Below are positions 15,170 through 23,083 of a DNA stretch of 38,618 nt, piece after piece. Source of the stretch: a virus. The DNA is taken from positions 1 through 38,618 of the IMG/VR virus record IMGVR_UViG_3300022221_000016. One strand, given 5' to 3'. The first letter of the stretch is position 1. Each line of letters begins with the position of its first letter. The notes below the pieces were generated by a model, which worked only from the letters and a program-made list of their open reading frames with translations, did no database searches and was not told where the DNA came from. The position numbers and the translations under genes were made by a program.

Positions 15170-16345
15170 TTATAGCTCCTGAACAGACCGACGCGGAGTC
15201 AGATCGCTGAATTCATAAAACGGTGTTAAATCATCGATGCTGTAGCCTGCAGTCAAATCATCGATTTGTGGGTCGTTGATAATTCCGATGCCTTTCATTT
15301 GTATCAACACATCACCGACAAAGCTGTCGCTATAAACCGGCAAAACGGTCAAGAAATGATCTTGCGCGAAGGTGATGGCGTCGATCTGTGCCTGGACCAT
15401 CATGTCGGCTATGGTGATCTGCTGGTCATGGGTAACTGAGACATCATCAGCAAAGGTCGCAGCAGTCATCTCATCAACAGCCAGCATCTGATCCTGAGTG
15501 GGCTGCACATCATCAACAAAAGTGATGGCTGTTATATCTGCAACTGCCAACTCATGAGACGCGCCAGCAGCAACCGGGACCCAGATATGATCATTGGCTG
15601 GGGCCAGGTCCTGATAAGGATCTCGGTACAGCGTCAGAATTTCATCCGCCGACAAGGCGCGATGATAAACACGCAAATCAGCGATGGCATCGTTATGAAA
15701 AAATATTGCGTTTGCCCAGCAGCCGATCTTGGGTACATTTGACGATGTAATATCACCGGACGGAATCGAGGTGGTGTCTGACGCATCCAGTGCGCCATCC
15801 AGATAAGATCGCATTGCAACACCATTTTCAAAAACGCCCGCAATGAAGTGCCAGCCAGCAGACAGGACGGCCAGGCCTACAGTGCTTTCCAGTCCGGCAC
15901 CGTTGTCGGTTTGCCAGAAGATGCGGTTCGCAGAGCTGAGTCCCAGGACATACCCTTTCTGTGTGCCTGCTGCGCCGGTGTTCTTTGTGGCAATCAATCC
16001 GCGATAGGTGCTTGAGCCGGTGTTGTATATCCAGCCACACACAGTCGCGTCGTTGTTGCCAATCTCGGCGGTGCCGGTGGGTAACAGCACGTGATCATTC
16101 GAACCGTCAAACTGGATAACCATGCCGCGATTTCGCACTGCCCACACAGGGCCATTGGTTAACGTGCCGTGTGCCTGGCCAACCAGGTCACGCAACACCC
16201 GGCCGTTACCCTCGTTAAACAACCAGCGATTGACCAAGCCGCGAGATAATGGATGCGCCATATCCTGGCGCACCGGGCCGACCGGCTTCTTGCCAGGAAT
16301 CAGCAGGTTTGGTTCGCGCAGTAATTTATGCAGGCGACGATCCAT
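15170..16345 (-). CDS. LamG (concanavalin-type) domain virion protein
   Basis: A 391-residue protein. Residues 1-35 are basic and Pro-rich. Residues ~35-240 form a LamG/concanavalin-like fold: RGLVNRWLFNEGNGRVLRD, VIQFDGSNDHVLLP, ATVCGWIYNT and DLRVYHRALSADEI are typical LamG_3 signatures. Residues ~265-345 contain short repeats around AVADITAITFVDDVQ, AVDEMTAATFADDVS and IADMMVQAQID, an irregular array with a spacing of about 25. The protein probably binds carbohydrate on the virion surface. Where it attaches is inferred from its place among head/connector genes. Confidence 0.85.
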   Translation of the reverse strand: MDRRLHKLLREPNLLIPGKKPVGPVRQDMAHPLSRGLVNRWLFNEGNGRVLRDLVGQAHGTLTNGPVWAVRNRGMVIQFDGSNDHVLLPTGTAEIGNNDATVCGWIYNTGSSTYRGLIATKNTGAAGTQKGYVLGLSSANRIFWQTDNGAGLESTVGLAVLSAGWHFIAGVFENGVAMRSYLDGALDASDTTSIPSGDITSSNVPKIGCWANAIFFHNDAIADLRVYHRALSADEILTLYRDPYQDLAPANDHIWVPVAAGASHELAVADITAITFVDDVQPTQDQMLAVDEMTAATFADDVSVTHDQQITIADMMVQAQIDAITFAQDHFLTVLPVYSDSFVGDVLIQMKGIGIINDPQIDDLTAGYSIDDLTPFYEFSDLTPRRSVQEL

Positions 16346-16773
16346 TAATCACCATAACCATACGGATTGATCTTGAGTGCCGAGTTCACCGGGATGGGCT
16401 GACCAGTGCCATTGTTGTGCAGCACGAATGCTGCCTTGGGTGGTAACTGAATGCCACGAATCGACAGATACTGCGCACCGGTTACGGAGTCAGGATAAAA
16501 GCTGCCGACATAGTTGCGTTTGTAGGTGCTGTCCGGCACCGGGCCGTCATTGGCGCCGTCGATGTCGATGTCTTGCAGGTACAGATCAATCGAGGTGTCG
16601 GCGGTCGGTGCTGTGGTATAGGCCGGCTCATATATCACATCAGCCAGTGGATACAGGTCGGCAGAGTTATCATACGGACCAATTGCAGCCGAGAACGCAT
16701 TGTTCGCTATCGCGAGAATGGTTGTGGATATGGATTGCAGGCCCTTTTCATTGCGTTTCGTTTTTAGCGCCAT
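16345..16773 (-). CDS. Hypothetical virion protein
   Basis: A 142-residue protein starting MALKTKRNEKGLQSISTTILAIANNAFS. The middle has TSIDLYLQDIDIDGANDGPVPDSTYKRNYVGSFYPDSV, and the end is FVLHNNGTGQPIPVNSALKINPYGYGD. No family comes to mind; an appendage or capsid-decoration subunit is likely from context. I chose the ATG at 16773, three bases past the stop of the upstream gene, rather than the in-frame start at 16812, which would overlap the upstream gene by 38 bases. The stop shares a base with the start of the LamG gene. Confidence 0.82.
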   Translation of the reverse strand: MALKTKRNEKGLQSISTTILAIANNAFSAAIGPYDNSADLYPLADVIYEPAYTTAPTADTSIDLYLQDIDIDGANDGPVPDSTYKRNYVGSFYPDSVTGAQYLSIRGIQLPPKAAFVLHNNGTGQPIPVNSALKINPYGYGD

Positions 16774-16774
16774 G

Positions 16775-17191
16775 TTATGCCCCCACCTTAACAATCCAGT
16801 CGGCCAGCTCATCGGCTGTTAGGCGGCCGAAGCCAATCTGATCAGCAATGGAGACCGACGCTGCAGAGATAGCCTGGTTGCGCAGAGCAGCCAGGGCGGG
16901 CAATGTCGCTGAGGTACCGGCAAACGCAGTGGCCAGCAAGGTGGCATCCGCACCCTGAACAAACACATGGTCGGATTGCAACACGGCCAGTACCAGGTTC
17001 TGTTTTTGCGGTGTCAACCCGATAAACTCAGCAGCATCAAACGTGGCACGTATCTGTTCACGCGTGACGCTGACCGATGCGCCATCAACAGGCGCGATGT
17101 TTTTTGCCATCAATGCCGTCACCTTCTGCGCCACGGTCATGGCGTTGTAGCCAGGCTTGGCCAGTTCGGCGATTAATAAATTGGGGTTCAT
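16775..17191 (-). CDS. Hypothetical virion protein, helical
   Basis: A 138-residue protein, MNPNLLIAELAKPGYNAMTVAQKVTALMAKN..., largely alpha-helical, with a repeated Ala-Leu pattern (LLATAFAGTSATLPALAALRNQAIS). No family recognised. It starts the five-gene block between gp35-like and gp36-like genes. An apparent promoter-free gap of 100 bp with a perfect hairpin-like GACTATTCAAAGCAG region precedes it. Confidence 0.8.
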   Translation of the reverse strand: MNPNLLIAELAKPGYNAMTVAQKVTALMAKNIAPVDGASVSVTREQIRATFDAAEFIGLTPQKQNLVLAVLQSDHVFVQGADATLLATAFAGTSATLPALAALRNQAISAASVSIADQIGFGRLTADELADWIVKVGA

Positions 17192-17294
17192 GTTCTCTGC
17201 TCTGTTCTGCTCGATTGTTCTGCTGCTTTGAATAGCCCGCTTTATAACTGACTATTCAAAGCAGCCTGTCCACAAAGGACAGGCTGTCTGATTA

Positions 17295-17528
17295 TTACTT
17301 GTCGGTTCCGGCGCTATCGACGTCAACGACTTCAATCTCACACTCAACAACGACCAGTTTTTTACCATCCTCATCTTTGAGTTGTTCGATTTGTTTCTTG
17401 TCAAACTCAGTCGCCGGCACTTCGGTTACACCATGCCATTCGCGACCGGCGCGACGAAATCCATCGCGCTTGGCCGTGATGCGAAAGCCTGGGACTTTTT
17501 TGGTTTTTGCTGTAGCTTTATTTGCCAC
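17295..17528 (-). CDS. HI1506/Mu gp35-like protein
   Basis: A 77-residue protein: after a basic N-terminus, VPGFRITAKRDGFRRAGREWHGVTEVPATEFDKKQIEQLKDEDGKKLVVVE, the recognisable HI1506-related/gp35 pattern (FRI..kR.GFRRaG.aw......v....f...ql..L..d..L.V.e). Found after the major head protein in FluMu-like phages. Function unknown. AGGAGATAAATCGTGGCAAAT-type start region gives a good SD. Confidence 0.9.
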   Translation of the reverse strand: MANKATAKTKKVPGFRITAKRDGFRRAGREWHGVTEVPATEFDKKQIEQLKDEDGKKLVVVECEIEVVDVDSAGTDK

Positions 17529-17713
17529 GATTTATCTCCTATAAGTGGGGCCGTGGTTCTTTCTTCTGACGGCCACGACCCGGCTGTTATCATCCAAGAG
17601 ATTGCCGCCTGTATCTCTTGTATTATGACCTTGAGAACTGACCCGACAGGGGGCGGGTACGGACATCCATGTCGCTATCCCTGTTGTTCTTGCCGGTCTT
17701 CGCTGTATTCATA
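17529..17713 (-). other. Intergenic region with two hairpins after the major head gene
   Basis: 185 bp without a supportable gene. CAAGAGAT (17595-17602) and ATCTCTTG (17613-17620) form a perfect 8-bp stem with a 10-nt loop, and GGCCGT/ACGGCC (17549-17574) a second stem. No T-run follows on the minus strand. It could reduce read-through from the very highly expressed head gene or protect its mRNA 3' end. A 29-codon frame at 17620-17705 has no ribosome site and was not called. Confidence 0.5.
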
Positions 17714-18610
17714 TTACGGCTTGCCGCCGACACTCAATTGCCAGAAGGAATACCCCGCCTCGCCACGCGCTTCAACACCGAAGTAATACCTCGCACGCAT
17801 GAATACATTTTCAGACTCGCTGTCCGTCATCTTCACAAACTGAGGCTTCTTGCGTGGCTGGTAAATAAACGGTTTGATCGCCTTGGACGTACAGTGCACC
17901 AGCCAGGTGCTGTCGGCCAGGCCGGGATTGACGATCAGCTTGGCGGTGTCGCGGTAGGGATTCTCCGTGCCATCCGTCAGCTTGGCATGCTGCAGGATGA
18001 TCTTGGCTGCCGTATCCAAATTACCGGCTACCTCTAGTATTGTGGGTTTAAGTCCGAGGTTCTTACCTTCTTCGTCTTTAAAGCCCATCATCGCCGTGCG
18101 CGCCGCGCCATAACTGGCATTAGCCGCTGCTATGGTGGCACCGGACAAGGCGGCCGTGATGCGGTTGCTGACACTGGCGCCACCGACCGGATGGTCTGTG
18201 TCATAGAAGTACTGGCCGTCATAACAAGGCGAGGTGAAGGCGTTGTTCTTTGCCTCGTTTACCAGATCACCCGGCCATTCGTTTGCGGATTGGCCAATAC
18301 TGGTAGCCTGGATTCCATAGCTCCCCGTGTTGTCATCTTCGATGTCATCACGCAGCACTTCAATCGTTGCTTCGAATGGTGCGTTGGTGATTGTGTACTT
18401 GTAGGCTTCCAGGCTCTTGATGAACTTCTCGCCAATCCAGCGACGCATGCCCGGAAAGCGACCGAACCACTTGTAAAGATTTTCACCCGCCGTTGATGGC
18501 ACCTCGGTGGCGGTCTCTGACCATTCGCCAGGCGGCGCTTCCAGGGCCTTGTTGAAGAGTGTCAGCAAGCTGACAAAGAAGTCTTCGATTGCCTGTTTAT
18601 TAATAATCAT
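17714..18610 (-). CDS. T: Major head protein, Mu gpT family
   Basis: A 298-residue major capsid protein: MIINKQAIEDFFVSLLTLFNKALE, then WFGRFPGMRRWIGEK, KSLEAYKYTITNAPFEATIEVLRDDIEDDNTGSYG and RARYYFGVEARGEAGYSFWQLSVGGKP, which are all Mu T hallmarks. Forms the icosahedral shell. Length matches Mu T. It follows the decoration-like gene by 24 bp. Confidence 0.96.
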   Translation of the reverse strand: MIINKQAIEDFFVSLLTLFNKALEAPPGEWSETATEVPSTAGENLYKWFGRFPGMRRWIGEKFIKSLEAYKYTITNAPFEATIEVLRDDIEDDNTGSYGIQATSIGQSANEWPGDLVNEAKNNAFTSPCYDGQYFYDTDHPVGGASVSNRITAALSGATIAAANASYGAARTAMMGFKDEEGKNLGLKPTILEVAGNLDTAAKIILQHAKLTDGTENPYRDTAKLIVNPGLADSTWLVHCTSKAIKPFIYQPRKKPQFVKMTDSESENVFMRARYYFGVEARGEAGYSFWQLSVGGKP

Positions 18611-18634
18611 GTGTGCGATTCTCCTTTGAATCCG

Positions 18635-19036
18635 TTAAACGATCTCGACCCACGCGCCATCTGCATCGACATCCTTGATGGTGCCGAGCGCAGAACGTGT
18701 GGCTGTGCCGTTGTTGTCCGCCACGGTCTGGTCGTCAACCACCCAGGCAGTGCCGCCGATATCGGCGCGTGTGATGGTGCCGTCGTTGGCAAACTTGAAG
18801 ACGCCCTTTTCAAATCCGACAGACTTGTCACCGGCAGCACCGGTGGAGTTATCGACATAAGCCATAGCACGTCCCCCAGGCTTAAGCGTGGTGGCGACTG
18901 CGCCAGGTGTTGCATCACCGGATGCGTTGAGCATGACGATGCTGCCTGCGAATATCTTCACAGCAGCGGCGAGCGGTGCGTTGTATTGATCGCCCATACG
19001 CTTTTGCGTATTGCGATCTTTGGTTAATGCGACCAT
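18635..19036 (-). CDS. Capsid cement/decoration protein (DUF2190-like)
   Basis: A 133-residue protein, MVALTKDRNTQKRMGDQYNAPLAAAVKIFAGSIVMLNASGDATPG. The segment GFEKGVFKFANDGTITRADIGGTAWVVDDQTV and GTIKDVDADGAWVEI resemble DUF2190/gp24-type structural cement proteins. It lies between protease/scaffold and major head, the normal place for a decoration protein. It probably binds the outside of the shell. Confidence 0.88.
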   Translation of the reverse strand: MVALTKDRNTQKRMGDQYNAPLAAAVKIFAGSIVMLNASGDATPGAVATTLKPGGRAMAYVDNSTGAAGDKSVGFEKGVFKFANDGTITRADIGGTAWVVDDQTVADNNGTATRSALGTIKDVDADGAWVEIV

Positions 19037-19059
19037 GAGTTATGGACTCCTTTGTTGGG

Positions 19060-20187
19060 TTATGCCGATTCGGCCATCGTCTTCAGCGTTGCCGCGTAAT
19101 CTTCTGGCTTAACTCCAGTGCCTTTACACACCGCCATTTGCTGCTCAGTCAGACCATGCGCATTCTTACCTCCGGCAGCGCCACCCGTCTGACCTGCTTT
19201 TAGTGCAGCGATAGACGGCGCGGTGTCCAGGTAACCCTTCAGTGCAGCCAGGTCTTTGCTACCCAGCTCGACGGCCCAGGCGCGCTGCGCCTCAAGAAGC
19301 TTGCCATCTTCAATTGCGCCATTCACCAGCGCATCAACTTCACCGCCGGTCACTTTGGCCGACAGTGCAGCAAGCTGAGTTTGCAGCGCTTTAACAGTGT
19401 CGATAGGCACGTATTGTGCGGGATCGGGTTTGCCGCCCTGGTTGGCCTTCAGTACAGCAATGGCCTGCGCCACATCGCCATCATCAGACAGCGCCAGGCT
19501 TTTGCGCAGAGCCGACAGGCTGGCCTGACTGGCCTGCATATCCTGGATCGCTTTCAGCACATCAACCTGTTTGACCTTGTCCAGGTCTGTTTCTGTCGCC
19601 GTCGCTGGCAAGATCGCCAGTGCCGACAGTATTGCAATCAGTAATTCGTTCACGGTTTTATCCTCTTGTTTGCTGATTTCAAAATGAGCTGCAGCCAGAC
19701 GTTCGATCTCTGCCATGCCATCGATGGCCGCATAATTGACAACTGCCGCCATGAGGATGTCGGCAATGTGACCTGTCTTGCGGTTGTAAACGATGACGGG
19801 GGAGATATAGCGATACTCCTTTGCCTCGATGGCGGCCGCTGCCTTGGGTGTCCATTCAACTTTGGTGGCGACCAGACCAACACCTTCGCGCCACACGACA
19901 TCTTCACCGCGATACCATCCAGCCGCCGGTGCGGGCTGTCCGTTCTCACGGGTGTAGAGGGTTTGATGGTCGTAGTCGATAACGTAACGATCATTGCGAC
20001 CACGGATTGCGTTGAGCACGTCCTGGGCTACGCTGTTATCGATATACCAACCTTGGGCGACTTCATGAGGGCGACCGTCCTTGGCCCTGAACCGGCCTGA
20101 CGGAGTGAGCTGTATCTCGGTCGCGCCACTGACCAGCTCGAACGAGCAAGGCGCGATACCTATGGATTGTCTTGTCTGCTTTTTCAT
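19060..20187 (-). CDS. I: Head maturation protease and scaffold (Mu I, gp32)
   Basis: A 375-residue protein. The N-terminal ~170 residues are the protease: DGRPHEVAQGWYIDNSVAQ, YVIDYDHQTLYT (residues 69-80) and KEYRYISPVIVYN (123-135), where the Asp-His and Ser regions of the gpI family lie. The C-terminal 200 residues are helical, Ala/Gln-rich scaffold. In Mu the scaffold is also made separately from an internal start; MQASQASLSALRK near residue 220 could mark such an internal start region, but the sequence gives no proof. I chose the ATG at 20187: the longer frame to 20316 would read through the late-promoter dyad at 20226-20241, and its extra residues do not look like the family. Confidence 0.92.
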   Translation of the reverse strand: MKKQTRQSIGIAPCSFELVSGATEIQLTPSGRFRAKDGRPHEVAQGWYIDNSVAQDVLNAIRGRNDRYVIDYDHQTLYTRENGQPAPAAGWYRGEDVVWREGVGLVATKVEWTPKAAAAIEAKEYRYISPVIVYNRKTGHIADILMAAVVNYAAIDGMAEIERLAAAHFEISKQEDKTVNELLIAILSALAILPATATETDLDKVKQVDVLKAIQDMQASQASLSALRKSLALSDDGDVAQAIAVLKANQGGKPDPAQYVPIDTVKALQTQLAALSAKVTGGEVDALVNGAIEDGKLLEAQRAWAVELGSKDLAALKGYLDTAPSIAALKAGQTGGAAGGKNAHGLTEQQMAVCKGTGVKPEDYAATLKTMAESA

Positions 20188-20192
20188 TAGCA

Positions 20193-20241
20193 GACAGATT
20201 ACGGGATGCGGTGGAGTTCGATTAGCCTGAAACGTTTCAGG
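20193..20241 (-). promoter_or_regulatory. Activator-dependent late promoter for the head genes
   Basis: The perfect 16-bp palindrome CCTGAAACGTTTCAGG (20226-20241) is followed on the minus strand, 22 bases later, by CGTAAT and CTGT just before the ATG at 20187. The same arrangement occurs at 28747-28793. A dyad centred ~31 bp before the -10 hexamer is the spacing used by Mor/C-class activators. It corresponds to the Mu PI promoter in location. There is no Shine-Dalgarno sequence between the -10 and the ATG. Confidence 0.65.
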
Positions 20242-20440
20242 CGGGGAATAGGGGAAGGTCACTTCCTTGTGCAGACTATCCAACTTTGATGCTCCAGGCA
20301 AATATAAACAACACACGCAAATAAATTACTGTTTTGTTATGCCTGCGAACAGCCACCCCCTGTTAAGTTTGACAGTCCTTTTTTTCTGATATTTTTCAAT
20401 CAATTTTTATGTCTATATAAAATAAATAGTTATTAACAAT

Positions 20441-20500
20441 TGGACACTTAGCGCAATACCTGTAATATTTGGTAGGTGTGCCGACATAGATATAGGCACA
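20441..20500 (+). promoter_or_regulatory. Promoter and operator-like repeat for the response-regulator gene
   Basis: TGGACA (20441-20446), 16 bp, TAATAT (20463-20468), preceded by an AT-rich stretch (20384-20440) that could act as an UP element. Just downstream, TGTGCC (20477-20482) and GGCACA (20495-20500) form an inverted repeat with 12 bp between, positioned like an operator or a leader hairpin. This gives the plus-strand gene expression independent of the phage operons. The remainder of 20242-20552 has no gene. Confidence 0.6.
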
Positions 20501-20552
20501 AATATCGTCGGAATTAACTGACAAACCATAAGCGCAACTCAGGGACAAATAG

Positions 20553-20945
20553 ATGGTGCTAATCGTTGATGATGATCCGCTGGTGGCCGGTGTTTATCGC
20601 AACCTGCTCAACCAGATGGGGCAGCAGAGCGAGATATATACCTCGGCCGATGCAGCTCTGCGCGCCTTCCACGCCGCACCATCTATATATAGACACGCCG
20701 TTCTGGACGTGTTCCTCCATGCCCAAATGGACGGTCTGGTGTTGGCCGAAAAACTGCGGGAGATCAAGCCCAGCCTGCCCATACTATTTGCGACCGGGCT
20801 GGATGATGAGATCAACAAGACCCGACTGCTACAGGTTGGTTATTATCTGCGCAAGACCAGCCTGATACCATCGATCCAGGCGGCGCTGTACCAGCTGATC
20901 CACGGCGTACCCATGCCGGGATATCCCGACTCCCTGTTACCCTAA
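20553..20945 (+). CDS. Stand-alone response-regulator receiver protein
   Basis: A 130-residue single REC domain. All catalytic residues are present: acidic triad DDD at 6-8, phosphoacceptor Asp52 (AVLDVF), Thr81 (ILFATG) and Lys101 (YLRKTS). MDGLVLAEKLR follows Asp52 as in classical receivers. No output domain is attached, so it would act like CheY or Spo0F by protein contact or as a phosphate sink. It is on the plus strand between gpG and gpI, with its own promoter; Mu has no gene here. It probably is a lysogenic-conversion gene that interferes with or borrows a host two-component system. Its kinase and target cannot be told from the sequence. Confidence 0.93.
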   Translation: MVLIVDDDPLVAGVYRNLLNQMGQQSEIYTSADAALRAFHAAPSIYRHAVLDVFLHAQMDGLVLAEKLREIKPSLPILFATGLDDEINKTRLLQVGYYLRKTSLIPSIQAALYQLIHGVPMPGYPDSLLP

Positions 20946-20988
20946 GCAACACCCGTTTAAATCCTGGTTAATTCGTTTAACCGTTTCG

Positions 20989-21007
20989 CGCTCCGGCCGT
21001 TGGAGCG
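20989..21007 (+). terminator. Possible terminator hairpin between convergent genes
   Basis: CGCTCC (20989-20994), 7-nt loop, GGAGCG (21002-21007), lying between the end of the plus-strand receiver gene and the end of gpG. No T-run follows in either direction, so efficiency is doubtful; a second weak stem GGCCGC/GCGGCC spans about 21018-21045. It could reduce convergent transcription collisions. Confidence 0.35.
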
Positions 21008-21044
21008 ACGAATATTGGGCCGCTGATATCGGCTCTCTGGCGGC

Positions 21045-21608
21045 CTAACCCTGCACGGCGCGACGGTAGTGATCGGCCAGTTTGGCGACAATCAAATTGC
21101 GATCCAGTGCACCGATGCCCAGCACCGGCCGGGCAGGCATCTCGATCTTGTGCGCCCCAATTGTGACCCACTGGGAGAAATTCGACCGGCGCTTGCCGAC
21201 GAACCGGTTGCCAACCTCACCGGTGTTGTTCCGTTTAAAGTAGGCCTGCTGGCTGCGCGCCGCGATTTCAATAGTCCCTCCAAATTGATGGATTGCGGCA
21301 TAGTGTATGTTGGTTCCCACAATGAGTTGGTCACTCCCGGCGATGTATGTATATGAGCCTCGCAGCTGGCTGCTTTCCGTGAGTATTTTATTGTTCTTTT
21401 TCCGTCGCAGTGTTCGCGGACTAAGCTTCGCCCACGGTCGACCATCCGGGTCCATCTCTTTGCTAAAACGATCCTCGATGTTGAGCAGGAAACCTTCGCC
21501 GATATCCATAAAGGCCGCTCGCGCATTACCCGCAGCTCGGCGCAGTCGACGAAACCCATCCAGGATCGGTTTGTCTTTGAATTCATAATCCAGTCTTATC
21601 GTGCTCAT
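21045..21608 (-). CDS. G: Virion morphogenesis protein gpG (Mu gp31)
   Basis: A 187-residue protein with KEMDPDGRPWAKLSPRTLRRKKN (residues ~55-77) and LTESSQLRGSYTYIAGSDQLIVGTNIHYAAIHQFGGTIE, the phage virion morphogenesis (gpG/gpS) family signature, and PARPVLGIGALDRN at the C-terminus. In Mu it influences tail completion and head-tail joining. It overlaps the head morphogenesis gene by 4 bases. Confidence 0.94.
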   Translation of the reverse strand: MSTIRLDYEFKDKPILDGFRRLRRAAGNARAAFMDIGEGFLLNIEDRFSKEMDPDGRPWAKLSPRTLRRKKNNKILTESSQLRGSYTYIAGSDQLIVGTNIHYAAIHQFGGTIEIAARSQQAYFKRNNTGEVGNRFVGKRRSNFSQWVTIGAHKIEMPARPVLGIGALDRNLIVAKLADHYRRAVQG

Positions 21609-22828
21609 GTTTTTTTGCCGTAGAGTAACCGGCCGAGCCTGAACTTGTCGGCGTATTTGATGCGATTGGTGGTGATGATCGAAACCGACTCCAGCATGCC
21701 GCGCACAGCAGCAGCGGAGACCAGGACTTGTTTGCCGTCGAGATTATATGCCTTGATGATGCGTGATCGCAGCTCCACCATGCCGGTGCCGTTATGTTGT
21801 TCGAACCGATACCACACCTCATACGGATCGCTCAATGTATCATTGAGCAACGGCAGGTATTCGCTTTGTTTTAGATCGATGTGTTCGCTCAGGGTGACCG
21901 CATTCACCAGCACCGGCAGACCGGCTGCATTGAATATCTGCTCATCACCACTGAGTTGTTGTTTCAATCTATCGGTCACTTGATCGCGAGTGGCTGCACG
22001 TTCGACTGGTTTGATCTTGGTCGTGACGGTTGGCACCTTGTCCGGTCGGTTGAATGTCTCCGGTCCACCGGAGGTGAGCGGTGTCCAGGCTTTCGGACCC
22101 TGGGCCTGCCATGCGCTCATGGTCTCTTCGCTTAATGGTCTGCCCCAGGCCGCAGTGCCGGGGTTATAGGCAAAGCCGGGGTCGATGCCTTTGGGGACCT
22201 TTACTGTGCGCGGGTTCGGGCCGCGTGCGCCGATGGTCTTTTCGACATACTCGATGGCCGGTGCCTGTGTTGATATGGTCAAGCCTCGCGCTTTTACATC
22301 AGATGCCGAGAGGGTGTACTTTTTACAGGTGCAGCCCCAGCCGTTCATAGGAGTCCAGACATCCCACCACGGATCGTCCAATGGCAGCACCAGGTCGTCA
22401 TTTGCTTCATGGTCCGGCCTTGGTGTAATGGGGTCGCCGTGCTTGTATAAGCCATAGGGCCGGGCCGCTCGCAGATCAGGATCAAGCATCTGCTTTTCAC
22501 GCCCGGCATTGTAGGCCTGGCGCATGTTGGTTTCATAGATAACGCGAGTTCGCCAGCCGCGACCACCGTTATAAGACCAGCCATGTTTGGCCACCACCTG
22601 GTCGAAGCCTTTCCTGAATGCCTCAATACCGGCACCTTCCGCAATGGCGGTGTCAACGATAGATCGCAGGTCGGTCAGCAGCTCCTGTTTCATCGCGCCC
22701 GCCACCACAAAGGCACGGCTATGCATGCCTTCGTAGATGTCGGTCCAGGTGCGGGTGGGCAGGTTGATCTTTTGCCGGAAGTAATTGATGCCTTCAGCGA
22801 ACGGGAGTTTTTTATAATCGACAGGCAT
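21605..22828 (-). CDS. F: Minor head protein gpF family with C-terminal nuclease-like domain (Mu gp30)
   Basis: A 407-residue protein. Residues ~1-190 are the Mu F-like minor head region: WTDIYEGMHSRAFVVAG, TRVIYETNMRQAYNAGREKQM, RPYGLYKHGD, and HGC/Cys-type WGCTCKKYTLS. Residues ~306-407 resemble the phage Barnase-EndoU-ColicinE5/RelE-like nuclease domain that is known at the C-terminus of such proteins: EYLPLLNDTLSDPYEVWYRFE (DPxEVW at ~335-340) and the end YADKFRLGRLLYGKKT. If active, it would be carried in the virion and might be injected with DNA. The domain call is from motif memory; its activity is not shown. Confidence 0.88.
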   Translation of the reverse strand: MPVDYKKLPFAEGINYFRQKINLPTRTWTDIYEGMHSRAFVVAGAMKQELLTDLRSIVDTAIAEGAGIEAFRKGFDQVVAKHGWSYNGGRGWRTRVIYETNMRQAYNAGREKQMLDPDLRAARPYGLYKHGDPITPRPDHEANDDLVLPLDDPWWDVWTPMNGWGCTCKKYTLSASDVKARGLTISTQAPAIEYVEKTIGARGPNPRTVKVPKGIDPGFAYNPGTAAWGRPLSEETMSAWQAQGPKAWTPLTSGGPETFNRPDKVPTVTTKIKPVERAATRDQVTDRLKQQLSGDEQIFNAAGLPVLVNAVTLSEHIDLKQSEYLPLLNDTLSDPYEVWYRFEQHNGTGMVELRSRIIKAYNLDGKQVLVSAAAVRGMLESVSIITTNRIKYADKFRLGRLLYGKKT

Positions 22829-22920
22829 CGGGTTTATTCATCCTCATAATGTCGGCAGCCCGGTGAGTTGACCTTGATGTCGGTTCCCTGCCCACGGGTT
22901 TATTTTGACCTTTGCCTGAT

Positions 22921-23082
22921 TTACCGACCAGGCGCAGGTGTTCGTTTTTTATTTGGGCCACGAATGATTCGCCAGGCAAAAAACAGTCGACGCAAGAAAG
23001 GCCAGCCATCTATTTGTGTCATGGTGGTGCGCAGAAACTGGCGGACCTTGCGGCGATTGTATTTTGCTTGTTTGCCGTTCAT
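22921..23082 (-). CDS. Small basic protein
   Basis: A 53-residue, very basic protein (MNGKQAKYNRRKVRQFLRTTMTQIDGW...). GWPFLRRLFFAWRIIRG is amphipathic. I chose the ATG at 23082, one base after the upstream stop. No family known; small Arg/Lys-rich proteins often sit between portal and gpF in these phages. A competing frame at 22812-23009 has no ribosome site. The 90 bases from here to gpF hold no gene. Confidence 0.6.
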   Translation of the reverse strand: MNGKQAKYNRRKVRQFLRTTMTQIDGWPFLRRLFFAWRIIRGPNKKRTPAPGR

Positions 23083-23083
23083 T

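Noticed and set aside
22812-23009. 65-codon frame overlapping the small basic gene
   Set aside because: No ribosome site and a mostly overlapping position; the frame at 22921-23082 is placed exactly one base after the upstream stop.
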